A DNA stretch of 64,000 nucleotides, taken from contig JAXRKP010000696.1 of assembly GCA_037039925.1 (NCBI GenBank), forward strand, positions 101,001-165,000. The letters are read 5' to 3'. The DNA is from Doris montereyensis. Taxonomy: Eukaryota; Mollusca; Gastropoda; Nudibranchia; Dorididae. The notes beneath the pieces are model-generated. The model ran no database searches. It saw nothing but the letters and a program-made list of their open reading frames with translations, and had not been told where the DNA came from. This document shows positions 1-10,850 of this stretch, piece after piece (position 1 is the first letter of the stretch; each line of letters opens with the position of its first letter). The position numbers were made by a program, and so were the translations under genes.

Positions 1-204
1 TACCTAAATAAACACTTCCAATAACAGAACAGACCAATCAAAAGATAAAGGAAAACTCACCTTATTTTCCATATCCTGTCTCTTAACTTCTGGTGATGTC
101 ATTTGCTCTTTCAATAATTGGTCATACCTACGGCAAGGGGCGGCCATGGCTAGCTTCTGTAAATTGGCAACAACATTATGCTCATGGCACTAAAAATCTG
201 AGTT

Positions 205-1170
205 AAGGGGGAGGGGGGGGCAGCACCTGGACTGACAAGTTTTGGACCAAAAAGTTGATTTTAGGTTCTTTGCATTTTCGGGTAGAACGATCATTTATAT
301 ACAAGTTCATGGCAGAAAAATGTCCATATGAAGTTTGTTTTTTTTTTTTACAAAATATTTTGTACGCAAGGGTAGGTAAAAACAGTCAAAATTTTGACAT
401 AAAATTCCTAACACTGACTGAGAAAATGGCAGTTAAAAACCTGTATATAGGCGGTTAATCGCCAAATGTGGCAGCACATGATATTGGACCTCGTTTGCCG
501 ACGCCGATCCCCGCATCTCCCATCGCTTTGTGATATAAGAGGCCCTGCGCATCAGTGTGTATGTAAACACGCGCACAAGCATAGGATATAGAGGAAAAAC
601 AAAAAACTGGTCATTTCGACGTCTGTTTTCACAACAATGCACATCTAAACCTAGATTTATAATCCTATTTACATAAATAACACTGTAGAGACTGTCGAAA
701 GAGTAAGAGGGCTGCTACAACAAGGGAAACCCGTCTGAAGCGTTTGTTTTGTGTTATTTTCTGTTGATTTTTTTATTTGCATTTTTCTCGAAATGTAGTT
801 TTTCCACACTAAAATTCTATCTCTTCCGTCATTTTCCAAACGATTTGTATTATATTTGGCACACACGTTCCTCTTGTTAATGTTAATAGAATGACGCCGG
901 TTTTTTTTATATATTGTAAACTTTTAAACCGATGTCACTCTTTAGATATTGAATTGGAAAGACGATCTGTACAGATTTTGAGTGATTTTATTCATAACTA
1001 AGGAGGAGATAGATTTTGTAAATTGAGTCAAAATCCAAGATGGCGGCCATTTCTATGACAACCAAGGACGCTACAAACTTTTCAATGATATATGATGACT
1101 GTATTTTGACAGTTACTCATGTACATACAAAAATTAAAAACCTAAACTCAAAAACAAAAAAAATCACTTC
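205..1170 (+). repeat. Dispersed repeat family A, copy 1
   Basis: About 1 kb of non-coding sequence with diverged partners at 21400-22350 (same strand), 27860-28010 (opposite strand, one end only) and 62640-62880 (opposite strand, other end only). Shared landmarks run in the same order: a block reading ATTTTCGGGTAGAAC, then GGCAGAAAAATGTCCATATG, and near the far end GTCAAAATCCAAGATGG. No coding capacity is seen. A poly-C tract (about 1177-1199) follows it. Four copies in 64 kb suggest an abundant genomic family; its class is unknown. Confidence 0.75.
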
Positions 1171-1301
1171 AGGTGCCCCCCCCCCACCCCCCCCCCCCCT
1201 AAATTTTCTGATTCATACAAGCATATTTCAAGGGTGAAGTCACAAATAAAATGAATGAATATTGCGGCACATAATATATTTTCATCCACATCACAGACTG
1301 T

Positions 1302-1592
1302 AAAAGTTCCTTCAAGGCCCTTAAGGCCTATAGAGCCGGAGCTTATCCCGGTTTCTATAGCATGAAGCGGAACCGGTGACAATAATCACCTCCTGGCCAG
1401 GACGCTAGTCTGATGCACGTTTTTACTCCCAAGCTAGTGCTTGTACCCATTTGCACCTGGGTAGAGTGGGGAAATGTGTGTAAGGTGTTTTTCCCAAAGG
1501 AACACAACGTCGGACCTGGCTTTGCTAGGATTCGAACTCTGGACCTCATAATCCCCAGTCCAACAGCCTAACCACTCGGCCATCGACGCCAC
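1302..1592 (-). mobile_element. tRNA-derived SINE, copy 1
   Basis: Read on the minus strand, the element begins near 1590 with a tRNA-like head. An A-box-like TGGCCGAGTGGTTAGG (1568-1583) and a B-box GTTCGAATCC (1528-1537) are at tRNA-like spacing. These are the internal RNA polymerase III promoter parts of tRNA-derived SINEs. A conserved body follows, which is shared with 1700-2005 and 8552-8755. The head resembles class II tRNAs (Leu/Ser type). It is too diverged and too long to be a working tRNA. Confidence 0.8.
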
Positions 1593-1699
1593 TCATCGGA
1601 GACTGTAAAGTAAAGTTAATCCCATACCCAGAGTTGAGCGTAGGGTAACTAGGAGTAGAGCCCTGATTTTTTTTGTCATACGGCATAATGTAAGTAAAA

Positions 1700-2005
1700 A
1701 TAAAGTTCCTTCAAGGTTGTTACAGCCCATAGAGCCGGAGCAAATCCCAATTTCAAACGTGTGAAGTGGAACAGGTGATAATACATGTAATCACCTGGAC
1801 AGGATGCTATTCTGTTGCAGGTCTTTACTTCCAACCAAGCTCGTGCTTATACCCATTTGCACCTGGGTGGAGTGGCGAAATTGCGTGTCAAGTGTCTTTC
1901 CCAAGGAACACAACATCTCATCTAGGCTAGCTTTACCAGGATTCGAACTCAGGACTTCATGACTTCCAGTCCGGCAGCCTACCCACTCGGTCACCAATGC
2001 CACCA
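1700..2005 (-). mobile_element. tRNA-derived SINE, copy 2
   Basis: Same family and orientation as the copy 110 bp to the left, matching along its full length, including the GGATTCGAACT B-box complement (about 1950) and the CCCACTCGGTCACC A-box complement (about 1982-1995). The two copies are separated by non-SINE sequence, so this is more likely independent insertion or a local duplication than a tandem array. Confidence 0.8.
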
Positions 2006-2535
2006 TACGGCATCATGTGGTAGTTAACCATTGCTTCCCACCCTCCTTTACTTTTGCCCAGTCTGAAAAGACCTGGCTATCCATTTCGCTGCTGCGTCGA
2101 CAGATGGGCCACAGACAGTACGACAGCTTTTATCCATCCAAAACAGGTACTGGTACTCTCCATTTGCCAGGCAACTAGGTGCCAATTTCATCCACCTGGG
2201 CCAAGTAAACAATGGGCATCGGTCCAGCATAGGCTGTTAACCATGATCTCACTCCACCTGGCAGACAGTGTGGAGTCAAGATGCCAACTGTTTTGCATAA
2301 AAGCAAAATGAACAATGGTCTAAATTCATCATTGCTCAACGCATGTTACAAAATAATTGAAATTTTCGTTGTCAATCAAATCAAAGAGATGCATGTTCAA
2401 CCAATATGATGCTGGTAAATGAGGAAAACTTCATTGATTTGTTGCTTGCTCATCAGTTAGAAATGGGTGGCCATTACTAAAATTATGTCTGCTTACCAAT
2501 ATGATCTGCCTAACGACATAATAAAAAACAGAAAG

Positions 2536-2642
<107 letters not shown>

Positions 2643-2998
2643 GAGAGAGATGGGGTTGGGGGAATGGAGAGAGAGAACAAGGGAGTTTAAAGTTCTTTAA
2701 ATACAAATTTTTTTTTTAATTGAAAGAAGCGAAAGTCGAGAAATTGGAAAATTAAGGGATTACATTATCCTCAGTGCCTGGTCTGGTTTGGACCGGTATT
2801 GGCTGCCAGGGAATATCAGTCTTCCAGATTTGGTCTCCTTGAGGAGGGAACATCCCAGCTAAATTACAGTAAGCTGACATGAGACATCTTTGTACTCCAG
2901 ATGCCTCGATTAAAATCTGAAGTCCAAAGTGGAATAAAATTTATTTTTAGAGACAGACAGACAGACAAACAAATAGACAGATAGTAAAGAGAGACAAA

Positions 2999-3236
<238 letters not shown>

Positions 3237-3913
3237 GAAAGAGAGAGAGACAGGCAGACAGACAGACATAGAGAAACAGACAGACACAGATTGACAGACA
3301 GACAAGTAATTATACAAAAAGAGAGACAAACAGAAATGAATATGATAGCCAGACAGACAAGACGAAAGTGTTTGGGAGGAAAAGGCCACGCAATCACGTA
3401 AATGCCCATAAAATATGAATAAACAACAACACACACAAACAAAAAACAAAAAGCAAAAACTTAAGGAAAGAGCTACTAATACTATTAATCTAAAAGGAAA
3501 CCCAAAGCAAAATCAAATTAACCCTAACCCAACAGGAATATTTCTGTCTGGAAGGGTGAATGTGTACCCCTAAAATCAAAAACATCTACCATATCAATAA
3601 CAAACAGTAAAACATGTTATTTTTATGTACATGTTATTCTAAACCTACCGATGTTGTCAATGTTAAATTTTGCTAAAACTAACTGCAAAGGAAACCATGT
3701 TAAACAGGTACCAAAGCTCTATTCTGAAAAAAACGTATGGGTGTCAATTCAGCTCATATTTGATGAGCAATAATCTGAAAGCATGTGTAGAAATCGAATA
3801 GAGAGACAGTAAATCAATTAAAGCCGAACAAATGTAACATATATCATGTAAAAACAGAAAATTATCACTACGTTTTTCTTGCGCATATTTTTAAGAAAGA
3901 TTTGAGGTCATTT

Positions 3914-5668
3914 TTAACCCTTTCACAACTAGATCGCCTGCCATTTTACTAGGCTCGTATACTAAGGCAAGGGGTATAACTCCGTAAAAATCACACCTAG
4001 GTTCCAAAAAAAAATCATAAAAATTCAATTTTCAACTTAGAACAATAAAACTTGTTTTTATTTGACAAAAAATGAATGAAGTTTGTAATGAAATCAAATT
4101 ACATTGTTTTTTTTTTTTTGTTTTTTAATATGTTTTTATGCTGTTGAAATTGAAATGAGGAGAAAAATGAGCATTTTAAATTTGAGAGTCTAACTTGCCC
4201 CCCTAAATTATGAACTGTTTATAAAAGTGAATGAAATCTAGCAAAGCAATGGCCTTTGCACAGGTGCACTTTACAGATGGAGCACCCAAACACAGTTTCT
4301 ACCCTCGGTTGGAGGTGGTTTTCCTTGCGTCTATTCGGCATTGATAACACTTGTTTTCTGCCGAAAAGACGAGTGACTTGGTGGTCAGCTGCTCTGGTGT
4401 TGGTTGTCCCTAAAGTGGAGGGGGCCTCAATGCTGCGCCGAATACGTATTGTAATGTTGCTGCATCTGAGGACTCGCATCACTTCAATGCGAAAATCCAA
4501 GTAGGTCAGTTTCTTGACCGTGTTTGTGGACGCACGGTACACGATGTGAGCGTTGATCATCACTACCTGGACGAGGAACGACATCAGAGAACGCCACCAC
4601 TTTCTGCTTCGGCGGCCAATGGGGTAGTAAGACCTGTACTGGTCGTGTAAGTCAACACCACCCATTGACTTGTTGTAGGTGATCACGGGTTCTGGAATGG
4701 TCTTCTCCGTAGGACCAGCCAACGCACGACGAGAGAGGCGGTGCCCATTTGCGGGTTGCTGTTCGTCGAAAGGATACAGACATCCCGTTTGTCGTTCCAG
4801 TTTGTTGCGACAAGGTTGCCATCCTGACGAAACACGGCTGTGCCCTTAGGAACTGTGTTCCTCTTCAGCTCAGTTGGCCAACCTACCCGGTAGTGTCGAA
4901 TTGTGGAACACGAGTAGGTTCCCATCTATAGAAAATCAGTGGCCAGCTTGACCGAAGAAAAATAGTTGTCATAATAAAAATGATGGTTTTTATCTAATAA
5001 GTCCCTGCCCATGTCCATCACCACATCATATCCCAGGCCATTCTGGCTCCTTGGCTGGTTGCTTGATTTGCCTGTGTAAATTGAGAAATTAGACAAATAG
5101 CCCGTTTTGGATTCTGCGCAGCACCAGGCCTTGATGCCCCATGGAGACGGTTTTCCTCGAATATACTGGATGAAGTGCAGTCAACCAGTGTATGCTATCA
5201 TAGCCTCATCAATACTGATGTCCCGAGCAGGTAAATAATGTCTCCTTGAATTGTTCAGGACCATGTCGAACAGTGGACGCACTTTGTAGATAGGGTCATT
5301 TTGTTCATGTGCCCTATCGCGTTGTTGGTGGCTGTTGTCATCGAGATGAAAAAACTTGCTCAGGTTTTCATACCTGGTCTTGGTGATTGCATCAGCAATT
5401 TGGGGGACCCGTTTCAGATCATCAGTGGACCAGCACAAGTCATACTGAGGAACCTGATGAAGTCCAAACATCATATGGGTAAAGAAAAACGAAAAAAATT
5501 GACAAGAACATCTGCCAAGGGGTCCCTGGGGAACTCGCAGCTTTCACACGCTTTTGATGATGACAAGAACTTTAGACTTCGTGTTTGAGCTTGAGACTGC
5601 TTCAAGACTGCAAAAAGGAAAGTAGAACTGTAAAAATAAATAGAGTAACATCCCTGATGGTAATTCAA
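3914..5668 (-). mobile_element. piggyBac-like DNA transposon remnant
   Basis: The transposase remnant runs on the minus strand. Beyond its 3' end lies TTAACCCTTTCAC (3914-3926), which fits a piggyBac terminus: TTAA target site followed by CCC. The motif TAGATCGCC recurs near both ends (about 3930, and twice at 5750-5795), which looks like subterminal repeats. I could not place the far TTAA end. Family knowledge: piggyBac elements insert at TTAA with a cut-and-paste DDD transposase. Confidence 0.75.
4219..5668 (-). pseudogene. piggyBac-type transposase, broken
   Basis: Conserved piggyBac blocks appear in the right order but in shifting frames. PLADVLVNFFRF is near 5480-5530, followed by a block ending in ISIDEAM (first catalytic Asp, about 5200). 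Then come YYDNYFSS (second Asp, about 4955), FRQDGNLVAT and STNSNP (about 4770-4830), and SMGGVDLHDQY (third Asp, about 4650). A Cys/His-rich tail, CSICKVHLCKGHC, ends near 4225 and matches the family's C-terminal zinc-binding domain. An in-frame TAG follows the second-Asp block, and at least two frameshifts break the gene. All three catalytic aspartates are still readable, so decay is moderate. It is not expected to make functional protein. Confidence 0.88.
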
Positions 5669-6469
5669 CAGTTCCGTGTCTATCGATACGGTCAGTCGTA
5701 TGCTATAGTGAATTCAAATAGCTCGGTAGCCAGCAGGCGCTGAAGCGGGCGATCTAATAGTGTACCAATAGTGGACGTTATGGCGATCTAGTAGTGAAAT
5801 TCTAAATGGAAAGAAAGCAATTTGTGCTCTATGATATAGTATTTGGTGGTTAATGGTGTTAAAAGCCCCATTGAACTGTTGAAACATTATATTTATTTCT
5901 TGATTCCAAGCACAAGAACTTTGAGAATTCATTACAGAGATTCAATAGGAAGACATATCACCACTCTTCCTGTACCTGTTGGATGACAACATGACTTCCA
6001 AGAAAGACCTGGAGGGTTTCAAGACATCGCCACAAACAGAAGAGAATGGCAAGCACTCATTACAGAGATAAAGAGGAAAGTCAAGGTCCTAAAGTTGGTC
6101 AACATCGTTGGCGACAGGCTCTAAGTCAAGTAAAAGGTCTCATATTCACATGGCATGCACCAGTGCTGTTATTCTTCAGAAGTTACATTTTTTTCAACAA
6201 TAGACATCAATTTATGAACATAAGTAAAACATAAGTAAAACACAAGCTTTCACAGCAGCTTACCTCTTGATGATTGTAGCGAGTAGTGTTTAGAAATCCA
6301 CTGTATCTTTGCCTTAGGAATTGCCCCAATTCAAACTGCTGTTGCTTCCCAATCTGACAATGAAAACGGAACATCGGATTTGACCTGTCACTTTAGATTG
6401 GATAGTAACTGAGGTCAATGTCGCAGTGTCTTGCATCAAAAACATAAATGATTTAATTTCTGACCACAA

Positions 6470-7330
6470 ACCCAATTATTTTAGGTTACCATCACATGTC
6501 TTTTTGACAAAGTAGATCACAACAGATTATTGAAAACATTGGAGAGATAACGTTGGATAGATATTGACAGTGAAATTCGCAAACCGTGTAAGTCTAAAAT
6601 TAGTAACACCTTTTTTTTGTAGCTTTTTTAACATTAGGAAGCCCATACTCTTTGCCTAGTTACGATTCTGTGGCACAAGAACACATAGAAACCCATATAA
6701 TAACCATATGTGGACTCAATGTAACCCTATTAGGTCTCGTTTTAACACTTGCAAACAGTGTATGTCTGTGAAATCGATTAAAATATGCAGCATCTTTTTT
6801 ACCTTTTCTCAAAACTTTCAAAATTGGACTTGGACGGTTTGCGACTTTCACCGTCAATATGGTATTCAAATTTCTCATCAGTCTTTTTGGAACAAACACA
6901 AAAGGTAATTGTTGTTGGTGCTGAATCAAATACCAAATCAGTCCTTTCAGGTGTTCCCTGGGAACTGTCTTAGATCCTCTATTCTTCTTAGTATATATCA
7001 ATGATATTAGCCAAAACTTCTCACTGGGTATCAAACTAAAACTTTTTACTGATTTAAGTCTATTGTAATAAAAAAAAAATAGATAACCCAAAGGATTGCA
7101 AAATATTACAAAATGACCTAAAACACTACAAGAATGGGACAGAATGAGGAAAATGGAGTTCCATCCAGATAAATGTCAGGTACTAAAAATGAGTAGAAAA
7201 GTAAAAATAAACTCAAGACTATTACATACATAACCAAAAACTAAAAATAACAGAAGTGCAAAATACCAAGGAGTAACAAAAGACAAAAAATTGCAATGGA
7301 AAGGACAATATAGGCTACTATGCAAAACAG
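6470..7330 (+). pseudogene. Non-LTR retrotransposon reverse transcriptase fragment (LINE I), interrupted
   Basis: Broken reverse-transcriptase coding sequence. FDKVDHNRLLKTL (about 6500-6540) is the RT region around the first catalytic Asp. EQTQKVIVVGAES (about 6885-6925) leads into VLSGVP, then a block like LDPLFFLVYINDIS (about 6970-7010), then LKLFTDLSL where the family has FADDS. Next comes MEFHPDKCQVLK (about 7150-7190). Stops and shifts are frequent. A 300-bp MITE (6560-6862) splits it. A sister copy lies at 42090-42960 on the same strand. Confidence 0.8.
6560..6862. mobile_element. MITE family M, copy 1, nested in LINE
   Basis: A 303-bp non-coding element. The two ends are inverted copies of about 40 bp: GATATTGACAGTGAAATTCG at the left, and its diverged complement ending GACTTTCACCGTCAATATGG at the right. 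Each end is flanked by TA (6558-6559 and 6863-6864). It separates two parts of a reverse-transcriptase reading, which confirms it as an insertion. A full-length relative in inverted orientation is at 52869-53165. TA duplication suggests mobilisation by a Tc1/mariner-type transposase; that is inference. Confidence 0.85.
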
Positions 7331-8341
7331 CAAATTGAAATCACCAACAAAAGATTTCTGCACATTGAAGTGGAATCTTGAAATTCAGAATGAAAGTCGG
7401 TGCTTTTCAGCTTATATTTTATTATTTCTTCGCAACAACTGATATCAAATGTGAGAGGTAAACAGATCTGGAGAGTTACTACCAGCAACCTATGACCCAA
7501 GGGATGATGGGTGATTTTTTAAAGATTTTTTAAACAGATTTGAAGTCTGTAAATGCAATGGATGTTAAGAGAAATGTTTGGCAGTTGAGCGATTCAAAAG
7601 TGTTAAATTTAGCATCAGGGTGTTTAATTATTATTACTTGATTACAAGTTACTGTCTTAATTCTTTAATTATCTCTTTTCAAAAGATCACAGCTTCTTCA
7701 TACTTCTTCCCCATCATGTCCTAAATATAGAAAAAGATCAAGTCTCTACTCCTCATTAACATACAGTATTCAAATAATGAATAGTTTTATCACATAAAAA
7801 TGTGCAGTCTGTATAAAAACCTTCCTTGAAAGTCTATCAACACATTTAGGTCTAATTATTCTTCCATTAGATCTAAATCTAACTTTGAATAACAAAAATA
7901 ATGGTTCTTGCTTCTTATTCTTAGCAAGTGCTGATAAAGTAATTATTAATATCCGATAAAGATATAAAGTAGATGTTGAAGCCCGTAAGGACAAAGACAA
8001 GACAAATACAAAGGAATACGCATACAAAAAATGCACCAGACAGCATCAAACCCACGACCTCCATATCAGCATCCATCGCTTCGCCATGAAAAGAGAGTGT
8101 ACAATGATTCTTGTATCTATGCTCAAGCAATACAAATTGACTGAAACTGTAACTACTGTAAGTGAACTGCTCGTCCCGATTGGATTTGCCTTGCTAATGA
8201 AATTCATTATGGCAAAATTTGTTGGAGTCACCTGATATATTATGTTATTCATTTACTCTGTTTTAACTAACTGTTATGATAAATTATAGCCTCCCCAAAC
8301 GGTGCTAACAAGTATGGATAAACAAGACAATTTGTACAAAC
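7331..8341. other. Stretch with two weak acid-phosphatase-like coding candidates
   Basis: No firm gene. On the minus strand, two short segments could be further exons of the acid phosphatase exon at 8342-8440. One, ending near 7822, follows an AG acceptor and reads NGRIIRPKCVDRLSRK before a GTTTTT donor. The other, about 7350-7470, reads SCCEEIIKYKLKSTDF, loosely like the family's Cys-containing middle region. Both are too short and diverged to be sure. Confidence 0.3.
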
Positions 8342-8440
8342 TTTGGTTAGCCATCCAAGACCATCAGGCCACGTGTTTGATACTTGGTGATGGTTTTTTG
8401 GGTATACAAAAACTGGACTTCTGTCTCCATGGCGGTATAG
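8342..8440 (-). CDS. Histidine acid phosphatase, single exon
   Basis: A 99-bp exon (33 codons) with a good acceptor (pyrimidine-rich, CTATTGCAG) and a GTTTGT donor. It reads [10 protein letters not shown], then VYPKNHHQ, then [10 protein letters not shown]. RHGxRxP is the catalytic signature of the histidine acid phosphatase superfamily; its His forms the phosphohistidine intermediate and the Args bind phosphate. The spacing from RHGDRSP to the WPxGxGxLTK block matches animal lysosomal/prostatic-type acid phosphatases, which are secreted or lysosomal enzymes. There is no stop in frame. I could not find a convincing first exon with a signal peptide, or the exon with the RSTD and C-terminal HD motifs, inside the window. 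It may belong to a gene whose other exons are too diverged to see, or it may be an isolated decayed exon. Confidence 0.65.
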
Positions 8441-8551
8441 CTGCAATAGCAATAGCACATTGGACAGAACTTATTTGCATTAGAATCAATAAAATAAATA
8501 CTGAATCTATATAATGGGTAAAAATTATTGTCCATCGGGCCACTACAAATT

Positions 8552-8755
8552 AAAGTAAAATTCCTCCAAGACAATTAAGGCCCATAGAGCCGGAGCTTAC
8601 CCCGTTTTCTATAGTGTGTATCGGAACAAGTTACAATAATCACCTCCTGGACAGGACGCTAGTTGGATGTAGGCTTTTACTCCCAAGCTAGTCCTAATAT
8701 GCATTTGTACCTGGGTTGAGTGGCGAACACAATGTCTGGCCTAGCTTTGCCATGA
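8552..8755 (-). mobile_element. tRNA-derived SINE, copy 3, truncated
   Basis: Matches the tail and body of the SINEs at 1302-1592 and 1700-2005 (CCCATAGAGCCGGAGC at about 8580-8596, CACCTCCTGGACAGGACGCT at about 8641-8660). It stops before the tRNA-like head with its A and B boxes. A 5'-truncated SINE in the same orientation as the other two. Confidence 0.75.
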
Positions 8756-8759
8756 TAAT

Positions 8760-9850
8760 GATCGTATGATTCACTTCCTTTTTCTTCTTTTTTTTTTGCC
8801 ACTTACACAGCAAGGATTGTTTCTGCTTGTGGGAGCTAGTTTTTTTGTGGACAATTCCTAAAAGGCCAAATCTTAGGAAATGACATTGAAGGCATCATGT
8901 AATTGAAGATCAATATTGAAATTTCAGAAACACCAGATTTCACTGAAAGACCAAGGAAAAAAAGAACCTCAAAAATAAGAGATTACTTATTGACCTCCAC
9001 TTTTGAACACATTGTTTAGATCAAGATATTTACATTTCATTTTTTGTGGGATTTACAGCCAGGTTCTTTCCTATCTCGGAACTTTTGAGATGGGCTGGGA
9101 TATCTCCTGCCACTGAATTCTCTGATATTTTATAATGTCACTACTAATCATCTCATTAGGTCACAAGAGGATCTCTATAAACATTTTGAAATACTCGTGT
9201 GCCTTATTTAAATGGCAAATTTAGAGATCTGAAGTTGTTTAGAAAATGTTTTGCCACAATCTTCATTACATACTTTTTAATACTGAAATACAGTAATAAG
9301 ACGTGTACTGAAGAGTGTCCAAAACATCAGTAGAAAAAAAGGTAATTTTAACTTTATAGGTAACTCAAGAAGGTTAGAAACGTTTCCAATTCAATGGCCA
9401 TGGACTACAAGAATATTACACTATTATTCACTACGACAACTAAGAAAATAACAAATACAGGCTTTTTCTTCCAGTAAAGATGCATGTGTACAAAAATGTA
9501 TTGCTGTCAATATGATCAAAAACATGTTTTTCTGAATTTTTGTTTGTTATAGACATTCTTTAAAAACGAATGAAGCAACAAATGAAACACAAAATCAGCT
9601 CACCAAATTCACTAGCTTGAGTGTGCTTGGTGGTTGGAAACTGGCTATGTGCACTAGACCAGCGAAGCTCAAAAGTGATAAGAGCATGACTTTGTTCCTC
9701 TGTGAATTGAATAATCACCATGCTTGAATACACTACAGTACTTATAATGACAATAATTAAAAAGGAAACAGACAGGTGCCTAAAGGTGCCCAGAGTCGAG
9801 ACAGCCAAGACTAGTTGAGAGTAGTTCGTTAGAATCTAGACGGCACACAC
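8760..9850. other. No recognisable feature
   Basis: AT-rich sequence. A minus-strand frame at 9600-9840 is open and hydrophobic in part, and is followed by a GTGAGC donor-like site. It has no convincing initiation codon in context and no family match that I recognise, so I do not call it. Confidence 0.4.
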
Positions 9851-9854
9851 ACAC

Positions 9855-10390
9855 ACTCACCTGCATGATAGTTTGTGTCACTGGAACGAGGCCAGAAGAG
9901 CTTAATTAGATCTATTTCGTTTTTCACAGGAATTAACTTTTTAAAAGCAACAAATTGAACACAGACTTACAAAAACTTTTGCATTTTGGCGAAGTCAAGC
10001 CAGCCGTTGTATTTTGAGGGAGTAATTTGCATTGTAAAATTCGGTTACATTAAAAAAACGTGCATTATGATGAATCATGCATTTTGGCGGCGTGCTATTT
10101 TGCTGAAATTAAGGTAATCGCTATACCAACAGGACACTAATTTGTGACGAAATGTTAGGGGCATGCCAGCACAGGTAGTTGGAGGCGATGCAGTTTGCCT
10201 TTGAACTTAAATTACCCTCCTCAAAATGCATCAATGGCTGGCTTAACTTTGCCAAAATGCAACATTGTTTTTGTGAGTCCATTTTCAATTTGTTGTATTT
10301 AAAGAGTCAAGTCCTATGAAAACTTAACTCAAAAACCTCTTCTTGCCTCATCCCAGTGACAAAATATGTCATGCATGTGTGTGTGATCTA
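9855..10390. repeat. Large inverted repeat, head-to-head copies of family E
   Basis: The left arm (about 9855-10032) and right arm (about 10207-10390) are inverted copies over roughly 175 bp, with a spacer of about 175 bp. Matching landmarks are TTTTGGCGAAGTCAAGCCAG in the left arm and CTGGCTTAACTTTGCCAAAA in the right arm. Further out, both arms match 19330-19510. If transcribed, it would fold into a long imperfect hairpin. Confidence 0.75.
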
Positions 10391-10850
10391 GATCAATGTT
10401 AATGTGTACACATACACAAAGAACAACACATAAAAAATCTTAACAACTGGGTCACAAAAGGAACATCAGCAACAGTCACTTTATCAGATCCTCAAATGAC
10501 AGAGAAGAATGGAGATCCATGATCGCCAATGCCTGCCTAGGGCTCGCCAATGCCTGCCTAAGGCTCGGCATATGAAGAAGAATTAGCTGTCTCAGCTCCA
10601 GTCACCCTCCCCGCCCCTTCCCTCCCTGACACGGTCGTTGACTGGCATTAACTATAGTCTGCCAGCCACAATCCCATTGACTCTCTTTGATCATGGTGAG
10701 AAAATCTGAGGAAAAGTCTTGAGTTGCTTTTATCCACTGAGATCATACTCTGTATGACACGAGTGTAAACCAATCAAAAATCATTCCTGGTTGCCAAAAA
10801 TGTCTTCACTATTCCCCCTAGCTGTAATCATGAGTTAAAGAAGACTGTAA

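Noticed and set aside
9560..9840. Minus-strand hydrophobic open frame followed by GTGAGC, possible signal-anchor exon of the acid phosphatase
   Set aside because: Its apparent start is not ATG, a stop lies just upstream, the phase does not fit the RHGDRSP exon directly, and no family match is recognised.
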